Shown: positions 9,144-17,704 of the stretch, in pieces
How positions within the stretch are numbered: the first letter of the stretch is position 1
Layout of the letters: every line of letters begins with the position of its first letter
Source of the DNA: JAPOVO01 sp965218195
Lineage (GTDB): Bacteria; Chloroflexota; UBA11872; VXNJ01
Direction: 5' to 3'
DNA: 64,000 nucleotides
Assembly: GCA_965218195.1 (NCBI GenBank)
Contig: OZ244593.1
Location: 1,302,001 to 1,366,000 of the forward strand
Position numbers and translations under genes: made by a program
The notes under the pieces: generated by a model
Told to the model about the DNA's origin: nothing
What the model saw: only the letters and a program-made list of their open reading frames with translations
Database searches by the model: none

Positions 9144-10196
9144 ATGTCCGATTCGAAGACTGCTCCGCGGCTCACTCAGTACTCTCACGGGGCTGGGTGA
9201 GGCTGCAAGCTCAGTAGAAGCCAGCTAGCGCAAGTTTTGCGCTCGTTTCCCGTTGTCGACGATCCCAGGATAATCCTCGGCGCCGACGCGGCGGATGACG
9301 CGGCTGTCTACCGTCTCTCAGATGATAAGGCGCTTGTGTTCACGGCGGACTTTTTTACGCCGATAGTCGACGATCCTTACGACTTCGGACGCATCGCCGC
9401 CGCCAACGCCCTGAGCGATGTTTACGCCGTGGGCGGCGCGCCGTTCGCCGCTCTAAACATCGTCTGCTTCCCCAAGGATGACTTGCCCACGGAGATTCTG
9501 TCGGAGATTCTGCGAGGCGGAAGAGAAAAGGCCGAAGAGGCGGGCGTAGTAATTCTGGGCGGGCACACGATAGACGACCCCGAACCGAAATACGGTCTCT
9601 CGGTTACAGGCTCCATACACCCGGACCGGGTGATTACGAACGCGGGCGCAACACCGGGCGACCGCCTCGTACTTACCAAGCCGCTGGGGACCGGCATCAT
9701 CGGCACGGCGATAAAGCGAGGGGCGGCTCTATCCGATCACGTCGATTTCGCCGTGGAGCAGATGGCGGCGTTGAACAGGGCGGCCGCGGAGGCGATGGTT
9801 GAAGTGGGCGTCGATGCCTGCACGGACGTGACCGGTTTCGGCTTGCTAGGTCATTTGCTGAATATCGCCGACGCGTCGGGCGTTACGGTTGAGATCGACT
9901 ATGGAAGTGTTCCCTTTCTGCCGGGAGTGGCGGGTTATATCGATCAAGGCTTTGTGCCGGGCGGCACCGAGAGAAACCTCGAGGCGCTACGCGGTTCAAT
10001 CGACTGGCCCCGCGACTTTGCCAACGCCGGCAAGCTGGCGCTGGCGGATGCGCAAACCTCCGGCGGTCTTGTTATCGCGGTGCCAGAGGAGAGGGTTCCT
10101 GATTTGCAGTCGGCGCTGAAGGCTAGAAACGTCGCTGTCAGAACCGAAATTGGCCGGATCGCGCCCCGGGGCGATTTCCCGCTGGTGGTTGTCTAG
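9144..10196 (+). CDS. selD: Selenide, water dikinase containing selenocysteine (TGA at 9198-9200)
   Basis: SelD makes selenophosphate from selenide and ATP for selenocysteine and selenouridine synthesis. Reading from ATG 9144 gives LTQYSHGAG, then an in-frame TGA at codon 19, then GCKLS and a continuous frame to the stop at 10196. The canonical motif is SHGAGCGCK, so the TGA sits exactly at the catalytic Cys/Sec position and must be decoded as selenocysteine. K22 matches the essential lysine. Later motifs ADFFTP, GGHTIDDPEPKYGL, CTDVTGFGLLGH and DAQTSGGL are all present. The length (350) is normal. ATG 9132 is an alternative start in the same frame. Ordinary gene calling would start at the TTG at 9237 and lose the active site. 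Confidence 0.94.
9198..9229 (+). promoter_or_regulatory. Sec codon and candidate bacterial SECIS hairpin
   Basis: The selenocysteine TGA at 9198-9200 is followed within 5 nt by a possible hairpin. Bases 9205-9211 (GCAAGCT) pair with 9223-9229 (AGCTAGC) apart from one A-A mismatch, leaving an 11-nt loop (9212-9222) that contains GU. Bacterial SECIS elements lie just after the UGA and bind SelB. An alternative stem pairs 9192-9196 (GCTGG) with 9221-9225 (CCAGC) and encloses the TGA. Which one forms is not decided here. Confidence 0.5.
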
Positions 10197-10210
10197 GCGG
10201 GTTGTTCGGC

Positions 10211-10546
10211 GGAATCTACTGACCTGGCTCACCGCCCGCCTCTTCGTGGACTTGATACGAGACCTCGCCGGTCTCGGAGACTGTGATCTTGAGCACGGGA
10301 ATGTAGGCGACAGCACGCCACTGGTTCGGCTTATATTCATGCCGCAGACGTACCGCCAGCACATATGCGCCCGGGCCTGACTCCGACTCCGACGCCCCGG
10401 CAGGAGTCCACGCGCCCGCGCTGTCCCGAAATGCCATGCTGGGAGCGAGGAAGTCAACCTGGTACGTGATGGCAGTTGTTTTCCGACCAGGCCATGTCTG
10501 ACCGGAAAACCACAGGTGGGCGGCCGGAGTGGTACCGTCGGGTAGG
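10211..10546. repeat. Near-identical 3' segment shared with 14700-15035
   Basis: The last ~110 codons and stop region of the family A gene at 10216-13026 match those of the family A gene at 14705-17545 base for base over about 335 bp. The rest of the two genes has clearly diverged. The match starts 5 bp beyond the stop codon. The third copy (about 22045-22230) is also nearly identical over part of this stretch. Confidence 0.85.
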
Positions 10547-13026
10547 AGCTGCGTTGGGATATCCCACGGCATAGCTTCGGTGGCGATCACTATCCAGTCC
10601 TGCCCCGACCACTGATCCGGCGCACGGTCGTCGAAGGTCGCGGTGAAGGCGATTCGCCCATCCGCCTCGCTTACGTCCGACACCCGGACGGTAAACGGCA
10701 GCGGCTCTGTCCAAGATGGTGAGGGCATGATTGGATCGACGGCCCCATCGAGCGCATAGACGGCGGTCTCATCGTTCCACCAGATAGGCTGGCGTGAGGC
10801 GGCGGGAAGCATCCAGGGCACGAATTGCACAGGCGCGATAACCAGATCGGGCATGTAGTCGCCGAGGGGCTCAACCCGCCAGGCTGTCTGCAGATCTATC
10901 GACTCTCGGTCTATGACGCCGAGCAGCCGGGCATGGGACAGCGCCCGCGCGGTGAGGGTGACGTGACTCGATTTAAATATCCTGGGCAGAAATACCGTGG
11001 TGGACGCGGGAACGGCCTGCCTCAGGGCCTCGTACGAGGCGGGAGCGGGCGGCGCGTCGAGGCTCAGAAACGCCGGCAACACCCGGTAGAGACGCTCGGA
11101 CTCATCGCGGACGAGAAGCTCGAACAGGCGAGGATCGTTGAGCCGCTCGGCCGCCTCGTCGGGCAAGCTTTCCACCCACGAATCGGGCGCATGAATGTAT
11201 TCAAAGCTGAGCCGGCGGACGGCGGCTGGCTCGAGATAGTCGTGGACGTCCAGATACGCAGGCCCTCTCAGATACAGAAAGTGGACGAGCCCGGCGAATC
11301 CCGACGCGTTGGGACGGCCCGTGGCGTAGGTCATTTGGTGGGGGTAAGAGGAGAAGACGCGCGTGTCGACCGGGGTGTTGTCGCGAATGTACGCGGTGAC
11401 ACGGTCAGAGGGTAGGTGATCGAGAACGAATCGTGAGTGAAAAGCCGCTGGGGACGCCGTGTGCGTTCGCCGGGCGTTGGCGAGGTCAATCCCGCTGGCG
11501 ATCGCCAGGCTGAGGTTGCGCGCGGGCGCGACGATCGTCGGCCAGACGATCAGGCCCACCAGCGCCGAACCAATGGCGTAGCGCCAGCGCGTGGACTTCT
11601 GTGCGGCCAGGCGGACGCCAAGCGCAATGAGAAACGCAAACAGCGCGAAGTTGCGCGCATGGCGCTCGAGCCGGACCTGGTCGTATGGTCTAGGCTCGTA
11701 TGCGAGCACCAGCGTGGCGAGCAGCAGCAGGCCGGCCCCCGCCGCCAGCGCCAGCACGAGGCGGTCGCGCCGGGCCAGCAGCAACGCAGCGCCGATAATG
11801 GCCAGCGGGCCAAGCTCCAGTATGCCGACCCCGCCCGGCAGCCGGTCGAGCGCGCCGAACATTGGTCGGCCCTCGACGTATTCGCTACCGCCAAGTGAGA
11901 GGGCAGACCTCTCGGAGCCACCGAGGACGGTGGAAGAAAAGCCCACGATGAGCAGTAATGTCGCAGCGAGCATTAGACCGGAGGCCGCGCGGACCAGGGG
12001 GCTCCGCATCGAATGACCTATCCGCCTAGCCTCTATTGCATGAATCGCTTCGAGGCTTGCCCACAAAAGGAACACAATTGGGGTGAGCGAGATCGAGGTG
12101 AGACCTAGAAACCCGACCAGCGCGGCGAGCGTAATCACCGAAAGCCACGACCGTCGACGGGCGCTTGCAGCGCGCGCAAGCACGATGTACGCCAGCGCAT
12201 ACGCCAGCGGGAACGTGGGCTTCCAGATATTTGACAGCGCGAAAAACCGTGAAGCGTAGGGGAACTCCACAGATGGCCACCAGATTTCCATCAGAGAGGC
12301 GCGTAGCCCGGCGGCCGGAATACCGATCGGGACCGGAACCTCCAGGATGCCGCTATGCCAACTGGTAGAGGTCCATACGCCGGCCGTTAGAAGGATCGGA
12401 GCGGTGATCAGCAAGGCGAAACGGGAGGCGCGCCGCAGGATAGCGGTCATCACGACCAGGAAGAGGCTCACCCAGGCGTATGCGCCTAGCAGCTCCTCGG
12501 TGAACGCCAGGTTGGGGCCGAACGGAGGCGACAACAGGCCATTCAACAAATAGAAGCCATAGTGATAGGGAGCCGGCAGCCCAGGATTGTGAGGTAGCTG
12601 GGGCGGAAACAGTCCCTCCCGGATCGATGCGGCCAGTCCAATGTGCACGTATGGATCGATGATCCCCATCATCTGACGGCTGGCGAGCGCGGCCCAGAAG
12701 AGCGCCAGCGCCGCGAGTGCGAACCCCGCCGCCGCGCGCAGCCGCGGGCGAATCGATTGTGGGGCGCGCCAAGTCAGGACTGCGGCCAGCGCCAGCACGA
12801 ATATCCAGCCCGCGACCGCCCCCGCCATCCCCGGAAGCGCGTACATCACGAGATTTACGACGACGCCCCAGATCGCCGGTCCGACCACGAGACTCTGCGC
12901 CAGCGCGACGCGGTCGTCAGTCTCTCGCAGCGCGGCGCGCACGATGACGTAGCCAACGCCGGCGAGCGTGACGAACTCGGCGAGCAGGAACAGCAGCCCC
13001 GGAACTACCGCCCCATTAACTGTCAT
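10216..13026 (-). CDS. Family A: large multi-pass membrane protein, possible GT-C type glycosyltransferase
   Basis: The 936-residue product has ten or more hydrophobic segments in its first ~480 residues, then a soluble region of ~450. An extracytoplasmic loop after the third or fourth segment carries IREGLFPP and, 11 residues later, PYHYG, recalling the acceptor-loop layout of GT-C glycosyltransferases and the Chloroflexi/archaeal 'YYY' (DUF2298) proteins. That link is inference. The soluble part has the conserved GRPNASGFAGLVH. The C-terminal ~110 residues resemble a beta domain (FTATFDDRAPDQWSGQDW). Three paralogues occur in this window. It starts 13 bp after the family B gene at 13040-14524 and is likely the last gene of that operon. 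Confidence 0.75.
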   Translation of the reverse strand: MTVNGAVVPGLLFLLAEFVTLAGVGYVIVRAALRETDDRVALAQSLVVGPAIWGVVVNLVMYALPGMAGAVAGWIFVLALAAVLTWRAPQSIRPRLRAAAGFALAALALFWAALASRQMMGIIDPYVHIGLAASIREGLFPPQLPHNPGLPAPYHYGFYLLNGLLSPPFGPNLAFTEELLGAYAWVSLFLVVMTAILRRASRFALLITAPILLTAGVWTSTSWHSGILEVPVPIGIPAAGLRASLMEIWWPSVEFPYASRFFALSNIWKPTFPLAYALAYIVLARAASARRRSWLSVITLAALVGFLGLTSISLTPIVFLLWASLEAIHAIEARRIGHSMRSPLVRAASGLMLAATLLLIVGFSSTVLGGSERSALSLGGSEYVEGRPMFGALDRLPGGVGILELGPLAIIGAALLLARRDRLVLALAAGAGLLLLATLVLAYEPRPYDQVRLERHARNFALFAFLIALGVRLAAQKSTRWRYAIGSALVGLIVWPTIVAPARNLSLAIASGIDLANARRTHTASPAAFHSRFVLDHLPSDRVTAYIRDNTPVDTRVFSSYPHQMTYATGRPNASGFAGLVHFLYLRGPAYLDVHDYLEPAAVRRLSFEYIHAPDSWVESLPDEAAERLNDPRLFELLVRDESERLYRVLPAFLSLDAPPAPASYEALRQAVPASTTVFLPRIFKSSHVTLTARALSHARLLGVIDRESIDLQTAWRVEPLGDYMPDLVIAPVQFVPWMLPAASRQPIWWNDETAVYALDGAVDPIMPSPSWTEPLPFTVRVSDVSEADGRIAFTATFDDRAPDQWSGQDWIVIATEAMPWDIPTQLLPDGTTPAAHLWFSGQTWPGRKTTAITYQVDFLAPSMAFRDSAGAWTPAGASESESGPGAYVLAVRLRHEYKPNQWRAVAYIPVLKITVSETGEVSYQVHEEAGGEPGQ

Positions 13027-13039
13027 CGCGCCGGCCTCA

Positions 13040-14524
13040 TTACCGCAAGCCGCGCCGCGGCAGGGCGGCGGTTACTAACAGAGCAGGGATGAACGTAATG
13101 ATCGACAGCCCGGCGATAGACGCGCATGCCAGCACTACCCAGGTCCAACTAAAGGTGCGCCAGATCCCCTGAAACTTGCTCAGCGTCAGCTCGCTTGGGC
13201 CATAGGCCACTAACTCCAGCTTCTGGTCCGGCCATGTCTTCATCCCTTGAATCCAGAATTGTAGATGCTCGAGGCGGTTAGTCTTCGTCCCGCCGATCCG
13301 CAGGTGGGCGCCCCGTTCGACCTCGGCCACCAGCTGCACAGCCAGGGGGCGGCCCTTCGATGAACTCAGGGCTTCCACCAGCGGCGGGAAATCGATATTC
13401 TCCCAGCGCGGATGCTCCCCCGCCGCAACCTCCACGCGCCCCTCCCGAAGTATCGGACCCGAGCCTCTTTCCCCCGCTTCCATCACACGCCATAGCAGGA
13501 TGCCCGGACGGCCCTGTGGGTCGCGATTCGTGACCCGCAGCTCAAGGCGCGCCACCGGCGCGGCCAGTACGCCCAGTTCCTGGACGAGGGAATGTTCTTC
13601 GACCTGGTTATCGTAGAGGCTCACGTTAAAGACGACTCGGCCGCGCGTATCGACGAGTGGCTCACGGAACGTTAACGCGGCCACAAAGACCACAAAGCCG
13701 GCAAACACGGCAACGACAGCCATCGACCCGACCAGTAGTAGAAACAGGCGGCGTCCCCGCAACGCGCCGGATAGCGGTCGTGAAACCGCCTCGCTCCCAA
13801 GGGCGATGCCCGCGCCGAGGCCAATCAGCAACGTCCCGGAGAACTCCAGCGTCTCTTCGAGTAAAACGCCCAACGTGTACCATTCCAGGAACGCGATCCG
13901 ATAACCACCCTTGTCGTAGATAATGGCGAGCAGCCAGGCTGTGAAGCCCAGGATCAGCAGCGCACGGACGGCCCAGGCTGACAGCCCCTTACGGATCAAG
14001 AACCACATCGCGACAGCGAACGCCACGATCAGGGGACTCATCAGCAGTGTGCCATCTATGCCTGCAGTATGAGACCACAGCTCGCCCAACAGCCGCCGCC
14101 CGGCGGCGGGCACGAGCCAGCCTCTAAAGTCGACTTTCTCCTCCCAAGCCAGCAAAGCCGCCGTCACCGCCAGCAAGGCCCAGCCGCCAACGGCTATCCA
14201 GTCCTGCTCTCCAAGCCTGTCGAAGAGTCGAAGGTCCCGGCGGCGGCTGACGTCCTGAGTCCTGAGCCTGCCGAAGGATCGCAGGGCGTTCCCAAACGCC
14301 AGCAGCGCGACGATCAGCAGAGACGCGGCGGAGACCGTATTTGCAACGGACTCCTCGGCGTCGGGATTGAGCTGGGGCGGAACGTCGCTCCACGGAAGCA
14401 GCCCAGGAAGCCCCAAACTGATGAGCTGTGGAGCGACAACTCCGCCCCACCAGAATGCCACCGCACCCAGCAGCAGCACCCGGCCGGTCCATTCCCCCAG
14501 CCGCCAGCCCGGACTAGCTGTCAT
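13040..14524 (-). CDS. Family B: membrane protein with extracytoplasmic beta domain
   Basis: The function is unknown. The 494-residue product has a first membrane segment near residues 14-34, a loop, about six more segments to residue ~290, then a ~170-residue extracytoplasmic region rich in beta-type sequence (ARLELRVTNRDPQGRPGILLW), and a last membrane segment ending in a basic tail (LPRRGLR). Its ATG overlaps the TGA of the 19-codon leader at 14521-14580 as ATGA, which implies translational coupling. A paralogue is at 24706-26163. Two dispersed repeats lie inside the coding region (13353-13371 and 14261-14280). The first adds four residues (LSSS region) absent from the paralogue. Family A genes flank it. 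Confidence 0.75.
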   Translation of the reverse strand: MTASPGWRLGEWTGRVLLLGAVAFWWGGVVAPQLISLGLPGLLPWSDVPPQLNPDAEESVANTVSAASLLIVALLAFGNALRSFGRLRTQDVSRRRDLRLFDRLGEQDWIAVGGWALLAVTAALLAWEEKVDFRGWLVPAAGRRLLGELWSHTAGIDGTLLMSPLIVAFAVAMWFLIRKGLSAWAVRALLILGFTAWLLAIIYDKGGYRIAFLEWYTLGVLLEETLEFSGTLLIGLGAGIALGSEAVSRPLSGALRGRRLFLLLVGSMAVVAVFAGFVVFVAALTFREPLVDTRGRVVFNVSLYDNQVEEHSLVQELGVLAAPVARLELRVTNRDPQGRPGILLWRVMEAGERGSGPILREGRVEVAAGEHPRWENIDFPPLVEALSSSKGRPLAVQLVAEVERGAHLRIGGTKTNRLEHLQFWIQGMKTWPDQKLELVAYGPSELTLSKFQGIWRTFSWTWVVLACASIAGLSIITFIPALLVTAALPRRGLR

Positions 14525-14580
14525 GCCTCTTTGTGAACCTGATACGAAAGGCCAGTGACTACCGACGGATCAACTGTCAT
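14521..14580 (-). CDS. 19-codon leader peptide, collapsed copy of family A, coupled to family B
   Basis: Reading on the minus strand from ATG 14580 gives MTVDPSVVTGLSYQVHKEA and a stop. The first eight residues equal the start of the family A gene at 26344-29148 (MTVDPSVV). The last eight resemble the family A C-terminus (SYQVHEEA). It therefore looks like a family A gene that lost about 2.8 kb in frame. The stop overlaps the family B start as ATGA. The same 19 residues recur before the other family B gene (26160-26219), so the peptide or at least its coupling role is retained. Confidence 0.7.
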   Translation of the reverse strand: MTVDPSVVTGLSYQVHKEA

Positions 14581-14650
14581 CGACCCGGCCTCCTGGCCGG
14601 CGACACGTAACCGAGCGACGTTATCGCAAGCGCTTTCCATCGAATCAGGC
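14581..14650 (-). promoter_or_regulatory. Conserved 5' block, copy 1 of 3
   Basis: This block upstream of the leader is alike at 26220-26290 and 29149-29221. Shared words are 'cgacccggcctcct', 'gttatcgcaagcg' and 'cgaatcaggc'. It lies just 5' of a family A start or of the leader derived from one, so it probably holds the promoter or 5' leader of the cassette genes. The -35 and -10 boxes cannot be fixed by eye. Confidence 0.5.
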
Positions 14651-14704
14651 GAGGCTGGCGTCAGCGCCTCGCCGGCAGTGTGGGCACGAGCAAAGCTGCG
14701 GAAT

Positions 14705-17545
14705 CTACTGACCTGGCTCACCGCCCGCCTCTTCGTGGACTTGATACGAGACCTCGCCGGTCTCGGAGACTGTGATCTTGAGCACGGGAATGTAGGCGAC
14801 AGCACGCCACTGGTTCGGCTTATATTCATGCCGCAGACGTACCGCCAGCACATATGCGCCCGGGCCTGACTCCGACTCCGACGCCCCGGCAGGAGTCCAC
14901 GCGCCCGCGCTGTCCCGAAATGCCATGCTGGGAGCGAGGAAGTCAACCTGGTACGTGATGGCAGTTGTTTTCCGACCAGGCCATGTCTGACCGGAAAACC
15001 ACAGGTGGGCGGCCGGAGTGGTACCGTCGGGTAGGAGTTGCGTTGGGATGTCCCACGGCGGAGTCTCGGTGGCGGTCACTATCCAGTCCTGGCCTGACCA
15101 CTGATCCGGCGCGCGGTCGTCGAAGGTAGCAGTGAAGGCGATTCGCCCATCCGCCTCGCTTACGTCCGACACCCAGACGGTAAACGGCAGCGGCTCTGTC
15201 CAAGATGGTGAGGGCATGATTGGATCGACGGCCCCATCAAGCGTATAGACGGCGGTCTCGTCGTTCCACCAGATCGGCTGCCGCGAGGCGGGAGGGAACA
15301 TCCAGGGCGTGAAATCCAGCGGCACGATAACAAGGTCGGGCACGTGGTCATCAAGCGGCTCGGCTCGCCAGGGCGTCCGCAACTGCAACGTCTCTGGATC
15401 TATGGCGCCGAGCAGCCGGGCATGGGACAGCGCCCGTGCTGTGCGGACCACGACTAATCGCCGGGCGCGAACCGCTCCAGACGATAACAACGGCTGTGCG
15501 GTGTGGGCCAAAGGGCTTGAATCGGATATCGCGGACAGGAAAACCGTTGTGGATGCCGGAACAGCCTGTCGCAGCGCCTCGTACGACCCGGGCGCGGGCG
15601 GCGCGTCGAGCGTGAGAAACGCGGGCAGCACGCGGTAGAGGCTCTCGGATTCGTCGCGGACCAGGAGCTCGAACAGGCGAGAATCGTTGAGCCGCGCGGC
15701 CGCCTCGTCGGGCAGTCCCTCGACCCACGCATCGGGCGCGTGAATGTAGGCAATGCCGAGCCGCCGGACAGCGGCTGCCTCGAGAAAACGGACGACGTCC
15801 CGATATGCGGGTCCTTCCTTCGACTGGAGGTGCACGAGACCGGCGAACCCCGACGCGTTGGGGCGGCCGGTGGCGAACGTCATTGAGTTCGGGTGGGGAG
15901 AGAACACGCGCGCGTCTACCGCCGTGTTGTTGCGAATGTAAGCCGCAACACGGTCAGACGGGAGGTGTTCGAGCACATATCGCTTACCAGGTGTTTGCTG
16001 GGCATTTGCCAGGTCGATCCCATTTCCGATCACCAGACCGAGGTTACGGACAGGCGCAATGATCGTTGGCCAGGTGACCAGAGCCACGATCGCGGCGCCC
16101 GTGGCATAGCGCCAGCGCACGGACCGCAGGCCGGCGAGACGGGAGCCGAGCGCGAGCAGCAGTGCAAACAGCGCGAAGTTGCGCGCATGGCCTTCCAGGC
16201 GAACCAGATCGAACGGAAAAGGCTCGTAATTCAGCAGCAGCGAGGCGAGTAGCAAAATGCCGGTTCCCGCCGCCAGCGCCTGCACCAGGCGGTCGCGCCG
16301 GGCCAGCAGCACGGCAGCGCCGACAACCGCCAGCGGGCCAAGGCCAAGGAGTCCCACGCCTCCCGGAAGCCGGTCGAGCGCGCCGAGCAGCCGCCAGCCC
16401 CCGAACCGCTCGTTGGTCCCGAGCGACAGGCCGGAAGTCACCGAGCCGCCCAGGATAAAACTAGAGAAGCTCCCGGCGAGCAGCAGCATCGCGGCGAGCG
16501 TAAGCCCCGAGACCGACCGGATCACGTCGCTCCGCTGCACGGACCCGGCGCGTCTGGATTCAATGAGCCAGACCGCTTCCAACCCGGCCCACAGAACGAG
16601 CGCTATCGGGGCGAGCGTGGACGAAGCAATACCCATAAACCCGATCAGGGCGGCGAGCGTCAACGTCGCGGGCCACGACCGGCGCCCGGCACAAGCGGCG
16701 CGCGCGAGCACCACGAACGTCAGCGCGTACGGCAGCGTGAACGCGGGCCTAGAGACGTTGGCCAGTACGGAAAAATAGTGCGACTGCTCTGCCCGCCAGT
16801 AGATGTCCATCAGGGAGGCGCGAAGTCCGACGGACGGGATGCCCGTCGGTACGGTGGCCTCCACGACGCTGGCCGGCTCACCGTTCCAGAGGCTCCATGC
16901 GGCGGCCGTGAGCATGAGCGGGGCGACGGCCAGCACGACGAATGCAGAGGCGCGCCGCAGGAGCGCCGTGGCCACTACCAGGGAGAGGCTCATCCAGGCA
17001 TAGGCGCCCATCAGCTCCGTCACGAAGGGCAAGTCGGGGCCGATCGGTGGTGCCAGCACCCCGACTAACAGATCAACGCCGTAGTGGTAGGGGGCGTGCG
17101 TGCCCGGATTCCAAGGCAGCTCGGGTGGAAACCCGCCTGCCCGTATCGATGCGGACAGCCCCAAGTGAATTACTGTATCCCGTATCCATGTCTGCCGGCT
17201 GGCGAGCACGACCCAGAAGAGCGCCAGAGCGATGAGGGCGAACCCCGCCGCAGTGCGCAGCCGCGGTCGGACCGGTTTCGGGGCGCGCCATATCAGGACG
17301 GCCGCCAGCGCCAGCACGAATACCCAGCCCGCGACCGCTCCCGGCATCCCCGGGATCGCGTACATCACGAGGTTTACGACGACGCCCCAGATCGCCGGTC
17401 CGACGACGAGACCCTGCGCCAGCGCAACCCGGTCGTCCGTCTCCCGCAGCGCCGCGCGCACAATGACGTAGCCGACGCCGGCGAGCGCGACGAGCTCCGC
17501 GAACAGGAACAGCAGCCCCGGGACTACCGCCCCATCAATCGTCAT
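14705..17545 (-). CDS. Family A paralogue 2, large membrane protein
   Basis: This 946-residue protein has the family A layout: many membrane segments in the first half, the loop motifs IRAGGFPPELPWNPG and PYHYG, the later GRPNASGFAGLVH, and a C-terminal beta domain. The N-terminus reads MTIDGAVVPGLLF, closest to the copy at 10216-13026. The last ~335 bp of the two genes are essentially identical, pointing to gene conversion. It lies upstream of the leader and family B gene on the same strand and is probably the first gene of the cassette. The sequence upstream of its start (17546-17704) differs from the conserved 5' block of the other copies. Confidence 0.75.
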   Translation of the reverse strand: MTIDGAVVPGLLFLFAELVALAGVGYVIVRAALRETDDRVALAQGLVVGPAIWGVVVNLVMYAIPGMPGAVAGWVFVLALAAVLIWRAPKPVRPRLRTAAGFALIALALFWVVLASRQTWIRDTVIHLGLSASIRAGGFPPELPWNPGTHAPYHYGVDLLVGVLAPPIGPDLPFVTELMGAYAWMSLSLVVATALLRRASAFVVLAVAPLMLTAAAWSLWNGEPASVVEATVPTGIPSVGLRASLMDIYWRAEQSHYFSVLANVSRPAFTLPYALTFVVLARAACAGRRSWPATLTLAALIGFMGIASSTLAPIALVLWAGLEAVWLIESRRAGSVQRSDVIRSVSGLTLAAMLLLAGSFSSFILGGSVTSGLSLGTNERFGGWRLLGALDRLPGGVGLLGLGPLAVVGAAVLLARRDRLVQALAAGTGILLLASLLLNYEPFPFDLVRLEGHARNFALFALLLALGSRLAGLRSVRWRYATGAAIVALVTWPTIIAPVRNLGLVIGNGIDLANAQQTPGKRYVLEHLPSDRVAAYIRNNTAVDARVFSPHPNSMTFATGRPNASGFAGLVHLQSKEGPAYRDVVRFLEAAAVRRLGIAYIHAPDAWVEGLPDEAAARLNDSRLFELLVRDESESLYRVLPAFLTLDAPPAPGSYEALRQAVPASTTVFLSAISDSSPLAHTAQPLLSSGAVRARRLVVVRTARALSHARLLGAIDPETLQLRTPWRAEPLDDHVPDLVIVPLDFTPWMFPPASRQPIWWNDETAVYTLDGAVDPIMPSPSWTEPLPFTVWVSDVSEADGRIAFTATFDDRAPDQWSGQDWIVTATETPPWDIPTQLLPDGTTPAAHLWFSGQTWPGRKTTAITYQVDFLAPSMAFRDSAGAWTPAGASESESGPGAYVLAVRLRHEYKPNQWRAVAYIPVLKITVSETGEVSYQVHEEAGGEPGQ

Positions 17546-17704
17546 CCACGTGGTCTCCTCTTGCCTGGATCGGGCGCGAAGACTGGCCGCGCCTCACGGT
17601 CGGTAAGCGAACGAGTGTATCTCGCATATATCGGACCGGTATAGGGGTTTCCCCCGTGGGCGGCTGCCAATACAATTCATCAGTGAACTTGTTTGCCTAC
17701 ATAA

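Noticed and set aside
9237..10196. selD beginning at TTG 9237
   Set aside because: That start would omit the catalytic Sec/Cys and Lys. The upstream sequence encodes them in frame through a TGA.
10825..11415. Long open frames antisense to the family A genes (also at 22653-23438 and 23709-24761)
   Set aside because: They arise from the high GC content and codon bias of the family A genes, recur in each paralogue as mirror images, and have no start signals or motifs.
14521..14946. A 141-codon minus-strand frame ending in the leader peptide
   Set aside because: The upstream part is an alternative frame of the family A 3' end; only the last 19 codons, with the family A 5' block in front, are credible.
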